Assembly: GCF_030272615.1 (NCBI RefSeq)
Contig: NW_026729161.1
Location: forward strand, 34,501 to 98,500
Direction: 5' to 3'
Length of the DNA stretch: 64,000 nucleotides
Origin: Cryptomeria japonica
Lineage: Eukaryota; Streptophyta; Pinopsida; Cupressales; Cupressaceae
Under the pieces are notes generated by a model. The model ran no database searches. It had not been told where the DNA came from and worked only from the letters and a program-made list of their open reading frames with translations. How positions within the stretch are numbered: position 1 is the stretch's first letter; each line of letters starts with the position of its first letter. Positions 1 to 11,700 of the stretch are shown here, piece by piece. A program made the translations under genes and the position numbers.

Positions 1-479
1 TAAAAATTTCCAAAGAAAATGTTGACTCGGTGCTGACCGGGTGCTATTGACTAGGTGCTGACTGTGCGCTATTGACTAGGCAGAAGCTGACGAGGCAGAA
101 GGTACGGATCCCAAAAATAATTTTCAAATTTTTTATTTTTATTTTTTTTCAAAAATTTTTTCAAACTGGAAAATAATTTTCAGAAATTTTTTTTTTTTTT
201 TCAAACTAGAAAATAATTTTCAGAATTTTTTTTTTTTGAAAAAAATCCGAAAATTCCGTACTGTACCGCCCGAATTGGGCAAAAAATTTCCTCCACACCC
301 AAAAATTGATTTTCGCCAAAATAGGTTGAATTTATACTCATTTTTTATGGAAACGGCCTCCTGGACACAATGGTGAGGTCGAAAATGCTTTCAGATGCCT
401 CCAAAAAATGCAGTACCTCAGATCCAAAAATAGAAGCCTTCCACAATGTCTCCAAAAACCAATCAATGAAGCCCCAATA
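1..479 (-). mobile_element. Ty1/copia element, 5' untranslated leader (partial)
   Basis: This is the internal sequence next to the primer site of a minus-strand copia-type element, running off the left edge of the window. It has long T and A homopolymer-rich tracts at about 125-245 and an imperfect repeat of the type GACTAGGTGCTGACTG at about 25-100. I see no convincing Gag frame. The small frames here lack recognisable motifs. Assignment rests on the adjacent primer site and LTR. Confidence 0.6.
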
Positions 480-491
480 GCTCTGATACCA
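480..491 (-). other. Primer binding site, initiator tRNA-Met type (copia)
   Basis: Read on the minus strand this is TGGTATCAGAGC, the standard plant Ty1/copia primer site complementary to the 3' end of initiator tRNA-Met. It directly abuts the LTR end (TCTCACA on the minus strand). Confidence 0.85.
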
Positions 492-942
492 TGTGAGATT
501 TTGCCAAGATCAAGGGCACAATGAAAAGTATAAAAATAGAGACAAAAGAATGACAAGAACAAACTGTATTCTCATCAATATGAAAATGATCAACTGGATT
601 CCCCAATACAATGAATATAGGCCTTCTTATATAAGCAAGGCCATATGGATGTACGAGCACACAATCATGATATGTGGCTCAATGAGAAACAAGGGTAGGT
701 AAGAAATATTAGGGGTAGGTAGGAGAAATAATATAATATTCCACAAGAGGTGGATGACCCACCGAATGTGGAGTGTAACAACAAAACAAGACCACAAAAG
801 GTGGAATTTCTCCTACAAGCTCTATCCCTATGTGCACACTTCCCGAAGTGTCTCAAATCCAAACTATGAAGAGATGCATTATCCTAAGTTAACTTAAGTA
901 AAGTGTAATAATATCCATAATGAATATTTATTTACACCAACA
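492..942 (-). mobile_element. Ty1/copia 5' LTR (451 bp)
   Basis: On the minus strand the sequence begins TGTTGGTGTAAATAAATATT and ends TCTCACA, so it has TG...CA ends and is followed at once by an initiator-Met primer site. A TATA-like TTATATAA at 627-634 is correctly placed for a promoter. The second LTR lies outside the window, so LTR identity and target duplication cannot be checked. Confidence 0.75.
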
Positions 943-946
943 GTTT

Positions 947-1969
947 TGTCATTGATGTCAACACTTGAGAACACTTAGAGATATTTGGTTATGTTCACCA
1001 ACATGTTCAGTGACTTATGCACAGTCACTGGTATCTGGTTAATCGACATGATTATATTGTTCACCGACACTGAGGATGATCTGTTATCCTCTAGAGATTA
1101 CTTGGTTATGTCGAAGACATTGTTTTGACACTTGGTTTTGGTGATTTATTCATTGGTCTAATCGGGTTTGCATATTTGTTGTTACCGACAAATAGGTCTA
1201 GGATATGCACCGGCAAGCTTATCTATTCCAGATCAGCATGACGCGTTATAAAGATGATTTATTATTATTGTAAATGCATTGAGTTGACATCATGCATCGC
1301 ATATTGATTCATTTGTAATTGATTTTATTGTAATATCTTTAGTGAGCTAACCTACTCATTTGGTCTTAGGTTTTGGTATATATGTAAGATCTCATTTATG
1401 AGATTGATATAGCATTGGAAAAAGGATTGTAATAAAGTATATGCAAATATAAGAAGAGCTATACACGCAGACATCATTCGAGATTGAAGTAAGGTTTGAA
1501 GAAGGCAAATCAGAGCTTAACCGGTACTGAATCTAGCATATGAAGATGTTATTTTGAGCAATACATTATCATTGGATTTAACCATCCAATTGTAGTTAGT
1601 GTGACTCTCATTTTGTGATTGAGTAGTGAGCTCTAGGCAGTTGGCCTTTTTGCATGTGTAGACTCCATATTGTACACACATACTATCTGCAGTAGTATCA
1701 TCTGATTGTGGGTAAGGTTTCCCACCATGGTTTTTCCCCTTACAGGGTTTCCACGTACAAATTACTGTGTTATGTGTTGTGTATGTTATTTGTCTTTTTG
1801 TTTCATGCATTAAACTTTACCGATATTGCAATTAACTGTTAAATTGTCTACCAGCATTAAAGTTTGGTTTACCAACATTAAGCATTAAGTTTCATTAAGT
1901 TAGTTTTGGTTTATATTTATTGGATAACTGATTCACCCCCCCCCTCTCAGTTGCCTCCGGGACCTAACA
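947..1969 (+). mobile_element. Degraded copia-type LTR (SIRE/Maximus-like), possibly solo
   Basis: The left part (TGTCATTGATGTCAAC...) and repeated CACCGACA/ACCAACA words resemble SIRE-type copia LTRs. The right end has a C-tract followed by CTCTCAGTTG and then CGGGACCTAACA, a typical 3' end for such LTRs. No primer site follows, so it may be a solo LTR or a truncated copy. Both boundaries are approximate. The left end is masked by the adjacent copia LTR, so no target duplication can be shown. Confidence 0.4.
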
Positions 1970-1975
1970 TCCATC

Positions 1976-2164
1976 CTTACACCCACCTAATTCCCTCTCT
2001 CACCTCTTTCCCCCAGTTTCTTCCTCACTCCCTCCTCTCTCTAGGTCTCTCCCACACTTTCTTCATGTTTACCTCTCTATCACCCCCAACCTTCCTTAAA
2101 CCCCCATCTCATATCTCTCTCCCCTTTGTGCCTCTCACCTCCCTTCCCTCGACATTTCCTTTAT

Positions 2165-2233
<69 letters not shown>

Positions 2234-2567
2234 AGCCTCTTAGGTCTCCCTTCCCCTCTATGTCCTTTATGCCCAAGTATCTCATTCCCTTCATGTTTAC
2301 CTTTGTATCCCTCTCATCTTCCTTATGGCCTTTTACCTTCCTTTCTCTCTATGTCCTTTATCCCCAAGCCTCTCATTCCCTTCATGTTTACCTCTCTATC
2401 CCCTCCACCCTCCTTAAACATTAGTACCTATCTCTCCCCTCTAGACCTCTTAACTCCCTTGGACCTTCTATGCCCTTTATCACCAAGTCTCTTAGTCCCT
2501 TTGAATGTTTACCTCTATATCCCCCCCACCGTCCTTAAACCCCCATATCACCCCTCTCCCCTCTAGG
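1976..2567. repeat. Pyrimidine-rich block, copy 1
   Basis: This is a strongly C/T-biased stretch made of short CTCTCTC, CCTTTAT and CTTCATGTTTACC words. It is repeated at 2805-3355 with high similarity and an offset of about 828 bp that shrinks to about 788 bp because the CT microsatellite is shorter in copy 2. The open frames across it are low-complexity Ser/Leu/Pro strings produced by base bias and are not genes. 2568-2804 is similar C/T-rich DNA without an obvious second copy. Confidence 0.75.
2170..2229. repeat. (CT)n microsatellite, about 30 units
   Basis: Near-perfect CT dinucleotide run inside copy 1 of the pyrimidine-rich block. Confidence 0.95.
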
Positions 2568-2804
2568 TTTCTCACCTCTCAAAATCTATCTTAGTAGTTA
2601 AATCTCCCTAGATTGGCCCATCTTTATCTCCCTTCCCTCGTAGTTCCATCTCTCTCTATGAACTAGATCTCATATTCTCTCTCTCCCCTTACCTCTTCTC
2701 AAGCTCTTCATTCTTATAGACACATACTCTTCTTTGTCCCTCCCCTCTCTATCTCTCACAATTCCCTTATTCCCCTATCCCTCAAGCTATCTCCCTCTCC
2801 ACCC

Positions 2805-3355
2805 TTACACCCATCTAATTCCCTCTCTCACCTCTTTCCCTTAGTTTCTTCCTCACTCCCTCCTCTCTCTAGGTCTTTCCCACACTTTCTTCATGCTTAC
2901 CTCTCTATCACCCATGACCTTCCTTACACCCCCATCTCATATCTCTCTCCCCTTTGTGCCTCTCACCTCCCTTCCCCTCTACATTTCCTTTATCCCAACT
3001 CTCTCTCTCTCTCTCTCTCTCTCTAAGCCTCTTAGGTCTCCCTTCCCCTCTATGTCCTTTATGCCCAAGTATCTCATTCCCTTAAAGTTTACCTTTGTAT
3101 GCCCCTCATCCTCCTTATGGACTTTTACCTCCTTTTCCCTCTATGTCCTTTATCTCCAAGTCTCTCATTCCCTTCATGTTTACCTCTCTATCCCCTCCAC
3201 CCTCCTTAAACCTCAATACCTATCTCTCCCCTCTAGACCTCTCAACTCCCTTGGACCTTCTATGCCCTTTATCATCAAGTCTCTTAGTCCCTTTGAATGT
3301 TTACCTCTATATCCCCCTCACCGTCCTTAAACCCCCATATCACCCTTCTCCCCTC
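2805..3355. repeat. Pyrimidine-rich block, copy 2
   Basis: Second copy of the block at 1976-2567. It starts at the shared CTTACACCCA word and stays alignable to the shared ACCCCCATATCACCC word. The C/T-rich bias continues to about 3655 without a further clear copy. Confidence 0.75.
2999..3024. repeat. (CT)n microsatellite, 13 units
   Basis: Shorter equivalent of the CT run in copy 1, showing length change between the two copies. Confidence 0.95.
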
Positions 3356-3655
3356 TATGTCCTTTATACCCAAATTTGTCGACCTCACTTTCTTACTCAC
3401 ACCCTTCCCTCTCTAGGTTTTTCCCTCACTTTCTTCCTCACTCTCTCCTCTCTCTAGGTATCTCCCTTGATTTTTTCCTCATTCCTTCCCCTCTCCAGGT
3501 ATCTCCATTCCCTCCTTACCCCTATCTCTAACTCTCCCGTAATCACCCATTTTCTCTCTTTGTTCTTGTATCCCTCCTCTTCTTTCTCCCTCCTTCTATA
3601 AGTGCTGCACCCCCTTTATTCCCCCCCTCCCTCCATATCTCACCCTCCATCCTTA

Positions 3656-4297
3656 CCTCATATGGTTTAGCATATCGGGTTATAGGGTCTATGGTTATTG
3701 TATAGGGTCGAGGATTTAACATATTGGGTCATACTATCTAGGGTATTTGTTATAGGTTTTAAATGGTTTAATTTTTATGGTTGTGGCTATCAAACTATAG
3801 GGTATAGAGTATAAATTTATCAAAGGTTAAAAAAATTCAATGGAAGTCATTTGGCGCCAGCCAAATGAGTTGTACTAAAAAACGGTTATATGGGACCCTT
3901 GACCCGTGATCCAAGCCCACATTCTCTCTTTTTGTCTTCTTTCTGCACATGATCAGACAAAAAAATGCTTTTTGCATGGTGTTGACATTTTATGCAAGGT
4001 TATTTTATACATTCCATCAGCCCTCCACTACCTTTTTTTTTCATTTGGCAATGTCGAAGAGGAAGAACATAGTTTTTTTTTATCAAATTTGAATAATTGA
4101 GGTAATATTTTCTTGTTTTTAGAATTAAAATAATTATTAAGTGTTATTTTGTTTAAATGTTAGAATAAAAGTGTTTTGTCAAAATTGATTATAATCCTAT
4201 TAGATTTACATTAGATTTAACAATGCATTTGAAGGAAGTTGCATAAGAAAATTATTTGTTTAGTGGTTTAAAACAAAATTTTCAATTTCATACATCC
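3656..4297. other. Unassigned A/T-rich spacer left of E0
   Basis: No gene seen. It contains degenerate GTTATAGGGT-type words at 3670-3800, a 20-base inverted repeat at 3848-3867 (CATTTGGC, 4-base loop, GCCAAATG), and plain A/T-rich sequence up to the start of the E0 LTR. The last five bases (CATCC, 4293-4297) are the expected left target duplication of E0, but the right copy is outside the window. Confidence 0.5.
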
Positions 4298-5771
4298 TGT
4301 AGACATATAAAAATGACCGTATTCTTAAATGAATAATTAATGTTCATTTTATTCTCATTCCTCTATTTTAGTTAGATCTAATTTAATTAAATCATCCACA
4401 TTCTTCTATTTAATTAAATAAATTATTCAATTTATTTATTTAAATTCAATTAAGTCCTTTATATCATTTAATTGAATAAATCATTTTATTTAATTAAATC
4501 CCTTCTCTCTACTTTTTAATTAAATTTACATTTAATTAAATAGTTCACCCCAATTAAATAAATCTAATTTATTTAATCTCCAATTTGCAACCAAATTGAA
4601 ATAAAGCAATTTATTTTAATTAAATTCTATTATCCCTCATCCACTTGCATTTTCCTACATCTCTCACTTGCCTCCTAAACTTCTTCCTAAATTCTTCTAG
4701 AACCCATCTAATCCTAATCAATTAACCTAAACCCATCAATTATCCCCTTTCCCTAAAATTGAGGAGGTCACTTCTCAAATTTGGAGTAAAGTCTTCCAAA
4801 GGCATTAAAGCCTTTATGCCTTCAACAAGCTAACTTGTTGAATACCCCCAAATTTGGAAGAGCTCTTACAAATTTGTCTCCAAAGTCTTCAAACCATTAA
4901 TGGTTAACTAACCCTTAGTGGCATGGTTAGAGACTTTTTGCCTAACTTAACCCTCATCTAACCCAGGGGTCTCATCAAGCATTCATTGCTTTGACCATGG
5001 TTATCCCTTTAACCTTTGCACAAAAGTTTACCCCTTGGGTAAAAGCTTTATCCATTGGATAACCCTAACCTAACCTTAACCCTTACCTTCTAAGGTAACC
5101 ATGAGGTCTTCTCAAACATTTAATGCTTCTTACCTCTCCTCTCAAGCAGTCTTATGTTGACAATTGTCACCATTTCATTGGTGGAAATTCTAAACATGGA
5201 TTGATAACTTTCAATCCCGACCCTTGAATAACTCATCCAATCTTGACCATCGATTGCCCTATTTTCCCTATAAATAGAGCCCTCATTCTTCCATTTTCAT
5301 AGATCCAAGCTTTTAGTATCACACTTATACTCATTTTTAGCATACATCTAGCCTCTCTTTGTAATAGGAATTAATCTAATAAGCATTTTAGAGCATTTCT
5401 ATTATCATTAGCTTAAATCATATAACTAGTATATCATGTTAGGATAGTATTGTTACTAATCTTGTGATCTTATAATCTAGTTTAACTCATTTGTAGAATC
5501 ATGCATAAATAGGATGCATTCATGTTAAAATCAATCTAAAGCATCCCTCGTTCTTGCATTCGTCATCCCTAAGTCACTTTTCTCAGTGATTTGAGAGCAA
5601 AGGCATTGGCTTGAGGGACCTTGTGAGATAGAGAACAATGAAACCCACCTTGGGAAGTTGAGCTATCCTTCATAACTCCATAACTTGCACCGAGAGTCCC
5701 ATGGGTGTGTGGACAAGTCCTTTGAACATTTTCACCTATTGAGTTTCATTGAACCGCTTTTACCGCATACA
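4298..5771 (+). repeat. E0 5' LTR (1,474 bp)
   Basis: It starts TGTAGACATATAAAA, like the sense-strand starts of the E2 (TGTAGACACCTAAAA) and E3 (TGTAGTCACATAAA) LTRs, and ends ...CATACA four bases before the primer site. It contains the AT palindrome-rich module (TTTAATTAAATAAAT words, 4380-4640) also found in the E1, E2 and E3 LTRs. A TATA box (TATAAATA, 5269-5276) marks the likely promoter, giving U3 of about 1 kb. Confidence 0.8.
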
Positions 5772-5775
5772 TTTT

Positions 5776-5793
5776 TGGCACCCACCGTGGGGC
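5776..5793 (+). other. E0 primer binding site, tRNA-Lys type
   Basis: TGGCACCCACCGTGGGGC matches the complement of the 3' end of plant tRNA-Lys (CTT) with one mismatch (A for G at position 5). It lies four bases after the LTR end. Confidence 0.8.
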
Positions 5794-6754
5794 TTAACCC
5801 CATTAATCAAATCAGTTTTTGAATCTAACCACTTTTGCAGGTACGCAGGAAATAGGAATCAGCGCATGGGGAACATCCCTTAGTGCATTTGGTTAACATT
5901 CCAGCGCATCTAGTACACTGTTCAGCGCATGGGAATCATTTCCTAGTGCGTAGAAACCATCCCTTAGCACATAAATTTTTTAACATTTTTCCTGTAGGTC
6001 TCGACATGGGAACTTAACAGAGCAGCGCATTTGGAAAACATCTCAGTGCATCGGGTCTGTCCGATAGCGCATTCAAGTTATTCTATAGCGCTTACAAGGG
6101 ATTTTGTAGTGCATCACAGACAGAAAACAAAAACTTAATTTGTAATAGAAATGAAAATTTAGACTTATGGAAGTCCACAAAACTCACCTTTTTACTAACT
6201 AATTGATTGGTTTTCTGCAGGTTACTAACATTTTGATTGCAGGTTTTGAATCTATTCTATTTAGGCTAGAATTAAAGTAGTTTAAATTTTACTAACTTTT
6301 CTAAGTTAGCTAAGATTCAAATTTCTTTCTTTTCTTGTTTAACTAAAATTGAACTCACCTTTATTTTGGGCAAATAAAAAGAACAACAAAGAAATCTTTC
6401 TTGCTTTCTTAGGAGAAAAAATTTCATTTTTGGGCTCTAAAAAGAACAAAGACAATCTTTCTATTTTTGCAAAAAGAGCTTTAAAAAGAACTTCACCGTC
6501 CTTTGGTGCATAAAAGGATCAACTTCAATTTCTGCAAAGTAAAAGAACTTCAATTGTCCAAATTCATTCAAAGTTAAAGAGGGAAGTTCTTCCCCTTTTG
6601 CCGATTTTATTTTGTTGATGCCAAATCAAAGTTTTGCTTTGTTGACCAGGTTCCTTTACTAGATCAGATAATCATTACTTTAAAGGGATAAAAGGAACAC
6701 CATGTTTTTGTGGAGCAACATCTCCATATAGATTTTACCAAATCATTGCAATAA
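5794..6754 (+). other. E0 leader with AGCGCAT repeats; internal deletion
   Basis: At 5860-6120 the words AGCGCAT, AGTGCAT or AGTGCGT recur about ten times at irregular spacing, often followed by a purine-rich AACATC/AATCAT phrase. CTAAC-TTTTGCAG-G strings near 5826-5845 and CTGCAG-G near 6215 look like splice acceptors. No Gag or protease coding is seen: the sequence passes straight into the middle of RT, so several kilobases have been lost. Confidence 0.6.
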
Positions 6755-7944
6755 TATAATCAAATCAAGATAACCCTAGAGGATCAAGATAGAACATCGT
6801 TTACCTGTCCTTGGGGAACGTATTGTTGGAATGTCATGCCTTTTGGCTTAAAGAATGCAGTGGCAACTTATCAACGAGCAATGACAAAAATCTTTCATGA
6901 CATGATGCACACCTTCATGGAGGACTATGTGGATGATTTACTAGCTAAATCACTTACTCGAGCAAAACATCTAAGCATCTTAGAAAATATTTTTGACAAA
7001 TTGGAGGAATTCCAAGTCAGGCTCAACCCTAAGAAGTGTGTCTTCAGGGTAACATCAGGCAAATTATTAGGCTACATAGTTTCGGCAAAGGGTATTGAAG
7101 TGGATCCAGCGAAGGTACAAGCCATAATGGAGATGCCACCACCTAAGAACATTAGCCAACTTAGATCTCTACAAGGACAACTCCAGTCAATCAGGCGATT
7201 TATTGCTCAACTAGAGGATAAAAGTCTACCATTCAACCATTTGCTACATAAAAATGTACCATTCAGATGGGAAGCCAAATGTGCAGAATCATTCTATCAA
7301 ATCAAGCAATATCTAATGAACCCACCAGTTCTAGTATCGCCAATAGCAGGGAAGCCAATCATTCTCTACATTTCAACAACATATATATCACTGGGAACAT
7401 TATTAGCACAAGAAGATCAACAAGGCAAGGAACGAGCTATCTATTACATTAGCAGGACATTAAACAAATATGAACTCAACTATACATTCATTGAGAAGAC
7501 TTGTCTAATAGCGGTATTTGCTTCTCAAAAGTTTCGACATTACATGCTAGCTCACACATTTAAGCTAGTTGCAAAAATTGATCCTCTCAAATATTTGCTC
7601 AGCAAAGCAACTCTTACAGGTAGATTGGCTAAATGGGTCATGATTCTCAGTGAATTTGATATCCACTACACAAAGCGACGAGCTATCAAAGGACAAGTAA
7701 TTGTAGACCAACTAGCCGAAGCACCGCTACTTGGAAAACAACCAATGGAGATTGAATTTACGGACAAGGATGTTCTTGCTATTTCCACCAAACAATGGAC
7801 CCTATACTTTGATGGATCCTATACTCAACATGGCTCAGGTGTTGGCATTCTGTTCATCACTCTTGATGGGCACACCATACCCAGATCATATAGACTAATG
7901 TTTCCATGCACAAACAACATTGTTGAATATGAGGCACTAGTTAT
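6755..7944 (+). pseudogene. E0 pol, 5' fragment: RT (C-terminal half), RNase H, start of second RNase H
   Basis: Homologous to the Tat polyprotein from the RT words QIKI...FTCPWGTYCWNVMPFGLKN onward. The RT catalytic YVDD (in MEDYVDDLLAKS) is near 6927. It is followed by the Ty3-type RNase H region (RAIYYISRTL, AKWVMILSEFDI, KGQVIVDQLAEAP) and the start of the second, archaeal-like RNase H (LYFDGSYTQHGSGVGILF, NNIVEYEALV). It stops at 7944 where the E1 LTR begins; translation beyond that point reads LTR sequence. The missing continuation is at 60969. An ATG at 6836 opens the frame but is internal to RT and not a real start. Confidence 0.9.
7940..7944. repeat. E1 target-site duplication, left copy
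   Basis: GTTAT here versus GTTAC at 60964-60968; one transition since insertion. The duplicated bases fall in the Val-Thr codons of the E0 second RNase H. Confidence 0.85.
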
Positions 7945-9092
7945 TGTGTGTGTGAAAAGTGGACCTATATCTGTATCTGCAATACACAACACTTCAATTA
8001 AGTCATTACATGTATGGTTAGATAGATATAAGCATGAATATGAAAACCATAACAAAGCGACCCATTGCCTTCTAGTAGATGCGAGTTTAGATTGCTCTCA
8101 GATTGCTAAGCTATACAGTGACTAGACAACACCTAAACGAAGGATCTTTAAATCTATATGAGCATGAAAATGAGCTAAATGGATGCAAGATTTAAGCTAG
8201 ATATGCAAGATTAATCTAACATGATTTAAGCAATATATGAATATTTAAGCTAAATGATTTAAGCAATATGAAATAACTAATATGCAATATCTCAATGCAA
8301 ATAATCAATGAACCTAGAGCAAAAACAACATAATAACAATACATTCTCCAGGATCTTTGAATGAGAGATGAGAGCCTGAATTTATAGAAAATTCAGAAAG
8401 AAACGAAAGATTGAGATCAAATTATGATGAGCGGTCAAGATTTTCCAAGAGGAAGCACAATCCAGGTGAATTGATGTGATTGGATGCTTTTCTTAGTTTT
8501 AAAGGAAATTGAACTAAAATAAAGATAAAATCAAGAAAAAACTGATTTATTCTCTATTTCATTCAATTTTAATATTTAATTGTTTTAATTGCTTTCTTTG
8601 AGATTATTTATCAATTTTTAATTTGTTTTTTTCAAGATTATCTCCAATTGATTTCTTTTCTCAAATTTTAATTCTTTTTTTGTCGATTATTCCTTTTTTG
8701 ATTTATTTCATTTTTTGAAGATTTGTGCTCATAATTTCCAATTCCTCTTTCTTGATTTGTTTCCATTTTTGAAGATTTATGACAAATTGATTTATTTTTT
8801 AGATTAATTCCTCTTTTTCATGATTTAATGGCAAATTGATTTATTTAATTAAATATGCAAAAGATATTTAATTAAAATAAATAAGATAATTGTTTTAAAT
8901 GATTTACTTGGAATGATCAATTAATTAAATAAATATTTAATTAATATTGAGTTATTAATTTGCCATGTGACATTGATGATTAAAGAATTAATTGTGTGTT
9001 CAAGATTTATTTAATTGCCTTTGGTTAGGACCTTGGTGACATTGTTGAGATTAAGGGCCCATGGTTTAGATGACCATTTTTAGGGTATTACA
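7945..9092 (-). repeat. E1 3' LTR (1,148 bp)
   Basis: Nearly identical to 17070-18156 plus 60903-60963. On the minus strand it starts TGTAATACCCTAAAAATGG and ends CACACACACA. It has the AT-palindromic TTTAATTAAATAAAT module (about 8830-9000) and a TATA-like CTATAAATT on the minus strand near 8385. Confidence 0.9.
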
Positions 9093-9107
9093 TTTGCCCC
9101 TCTTTGA
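9093..9107 (-). other. E1 polypurine tract
   Basis: Sense strand TCAAAGAGGGGCAAA, directly next to the 3' LTR. The same tract flanks the E2 and E3 3' LTRs. Confidence 0.85.
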
Positions 9108-11392
9108 ATTAATGTGCAAGCAGCGCGTTGGTTCAGAGAAAATTTGATGTCTAGGAGATACCAGTTCTGAACTTGATTGATCATGAACTAGATGAAAGCG
9201 AGGTGTTTAGCTTGTTTTGAAGTGATGAAGTTGAATGAAGTCTGATTAAAGCGATACCGTTCCCGAACTTGATTGAACTTAGGAACGATAGAAAAGAAAG
9301 ATACCGAACTTGAACTTGATTGATCAAGAAGTGGATCTTACTGATCTAGAACTTGATTGATCTAGACACAGTGAGTGATGATAAAAATCGATCTTGAACT
9401 TGATTGGTCAAGATATGATGAAGATAAACTGTCCAGCTTGATCCAATGTGACGGATACTGAGCACCTGCTTAGATTGAGTGTGATCAAAGAAACTCTTTA
9501 AATCCTTGATTGAGTTTAAATGAATAATCAGCTTGATGAAAAGCGATGAAACTGATTAATGTTAAGAGATTGATTCAGATAAAAGACAAATATTAGTTTG
9601 ATTTGATGCGATGAAACTGATATGCCCCTAGAAATTGATTTGATTCAAATGATCGAGAAATCTCAACTTGATATAAAGCGATGAAGTTGAGATACCCCTA
9701 GCGATGAGGATTTGATTAATTTTCTTTAGTTGAAAAAGATGTTTTTCTTGACTTTTGATGAAGATTTGAAAATTTTCTCAACATTTGAAGATGTGAGGTC
9801 ATAAGGTCACGAGTATGCCCCCTTGGTAATGAAATCAAAATATAGCGAGGGTACATGATGATAGGCAATTTTGAGCAATGATATGTTATTTGAGCACAAA
9901 TTGATTTAGAGGAATTTTTGAAAATTTTGCGTTGATGAGAAAACTGAGCGCAAAGTTGATTTGTAGAAATAAAATTAAGATTCAGCGTTGATTAACGAGA
10001 AATTGAGCGCAATTTGAAGAGAGAATGAGCTTTTGATGAAAAGCGCTAAGTGGTCCAAATTTTGTGAAATTTCGATGAGAGAGTTGACATCAGATTTCGA
10101 TTTCGATCCCGAAAATGGACTCAGGACGACCGATTTACAAGCTCGTGATTTGATTTCATCATACTTGTGTTGATTGATTATGAGATGTTGTTCTATATGC
10201 TTTATTCTATATGTTTGCATTTCTTTTCAGTATAGATGAATGAAATGCAAATGATTATGGATGTCTATTTTTTGTTTCTTTTTATGCAAATAAATGAATG
10301 TGCATGAGTAATGAATAATGCAAATTTTTCATTTTTCAATGCAATAAGATAAATGTAAATGAGTGATAATGAATGTATGAATCTATAGAAGATGTTCATG
10401 TATGCAGCTAACATCTCAATACACAAGTACTCGATCAGAGAAACGATGATGAAAAAGAGACCACTTAGCTAAGAAATGATGAAGCTTCCAACTCTCATTT
10501 AAAAGATAAATAGATCATTGTTACCATACCAAAATCACTCTAAATTCACAAAATGCAGGATGAAATGCAAAATGATATGCAAAATGCAACCTAAACCTAG
10601 TCACTGGATTTTGAAAAGCTTAATTGTCATCATTGAGCATTTTACAAACATAGCAGGTAGATTAGAGTTCCTTGCTTTTCATGTGCAATATTAATTATCT
10701 TGTCCGCAATGATCCTTTTTTCGTTCATATCCTTGGACAGATTTTGCAGGGACCCGAATTGCATCATAAAGAAATTCCCTCAAAACAGACAAAGAAATGA
10801 TGTGAACCTCCCTGTAGCATTCAAATAAGCAAAGTTGAGGTATGTGTGGCGATTTCACCTTAATGTGAAGGTACTTATCATACAGACCCAACTGATTAGA
10901 TGTTTTCAGATCATCAGAATTATTCCTACAAGTAGAAAACAAAGAAAATATTATGCCTCCAATCCTTTCTCCTCTTAGTCAAGATAGACTTCCTCGAGTT
11001 ACTCAGAGGGATAATAATTGAAAACCAATATAAAAGACAACACACAAAGAAAATTTCATGCATATCTCAAATAGTTTAGTGATTGTTTTCAGTTTTGTTT
11101 TGCTTGTTTACTCAATGATAAAACTCTTAAGTAGTCAAGAGACAGGTGACTGATTCGAAGTGGAAGACCAAGTTTCACTGACGTAAAGTTGACTTGGTTG
11201 ATACTACTTAGGACATGTAAAGTCCTCTATCGATTAACCTAAGACTAGGACAATGATTGGTTTCAAGCCATGAGGGTTCCAATGAACCAAGATGTCACGA
11301 AAGTGACTAAAAGATATGTACAGGCGAAGGCAAAGATGCATGAAAGCGGGAATGCCAACATTGCATTGATAGATGGAGTGCTTGAGTACAAG

Positions 11393-11419
11393 AGGCGCCT
11401 ATTTGCCAGGTTTTCACCT
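11393..11419 (-). promoter_or_regulatory. Conserved post-coding motif, E1 partial copy
   Basis: On the plus strand GGCGCCTATTTGCCAGG followed by TTTTCACC. Same word as in E2 at 24003, but the right half is lost here. Confidence 0.5.
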
Positions 11420-11439
11420 GCTTGGCAGATATTCCTTTT

Positions 11440-11700
11440 TTTATTTTTTTAAGACTTTTTCTGATTTTTAGGATTTTGTTAGGACTTTTTATGATTTTTA
11501 GGAAATTTTCAGGACTTTTTGTGATTTTTTAGGATTTTGTTCAGGACTTTTTATGATTTTTAGGAAATTTTCAGGACTTTTTGTGATTTTTTAGGAGTTT
11601 GTTCAAGACTTTTTATGATTTTTTAAATTTCTTCAGGACTTTTTCTGATTTTTATGATTTCTTTAGGACTTTTTATGATTTTTAGAATTTTGATGTTTTC
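11440..11700 (-). repeat. T-rich tandem repeat (sense strand A-rich), E1
   Basis: About nine units of the type AGGACTTTTTATGATTTTT, with 25-35 bp spacing, on the plus strand. Arrays with the same AGGAC/CAGGACATTTTT core occur at the same relative place in E2 and E3. Confidence 0.8.

Noticed and set aside
1906-3457. Long Ser/Leu/Pro open frames on the plus strand
   Set aside because: They follow the C/T bias of the pyrimidine-rich block, occur in several frames at once and have no domain or gene context.
3656-3820. Degenerate telomere-like repeats (TTATAGGGT words)
   Set aside because: Too irregular and too few; no run of TTTAGGG units.
7945-8125. C-terminal 60 residues of the frame 6836-8125
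   Set aside because: These residues read into the E1 LTR; the same peptide appears at 17038-17250 in the other LTR copy. The true continuation is at 60969.
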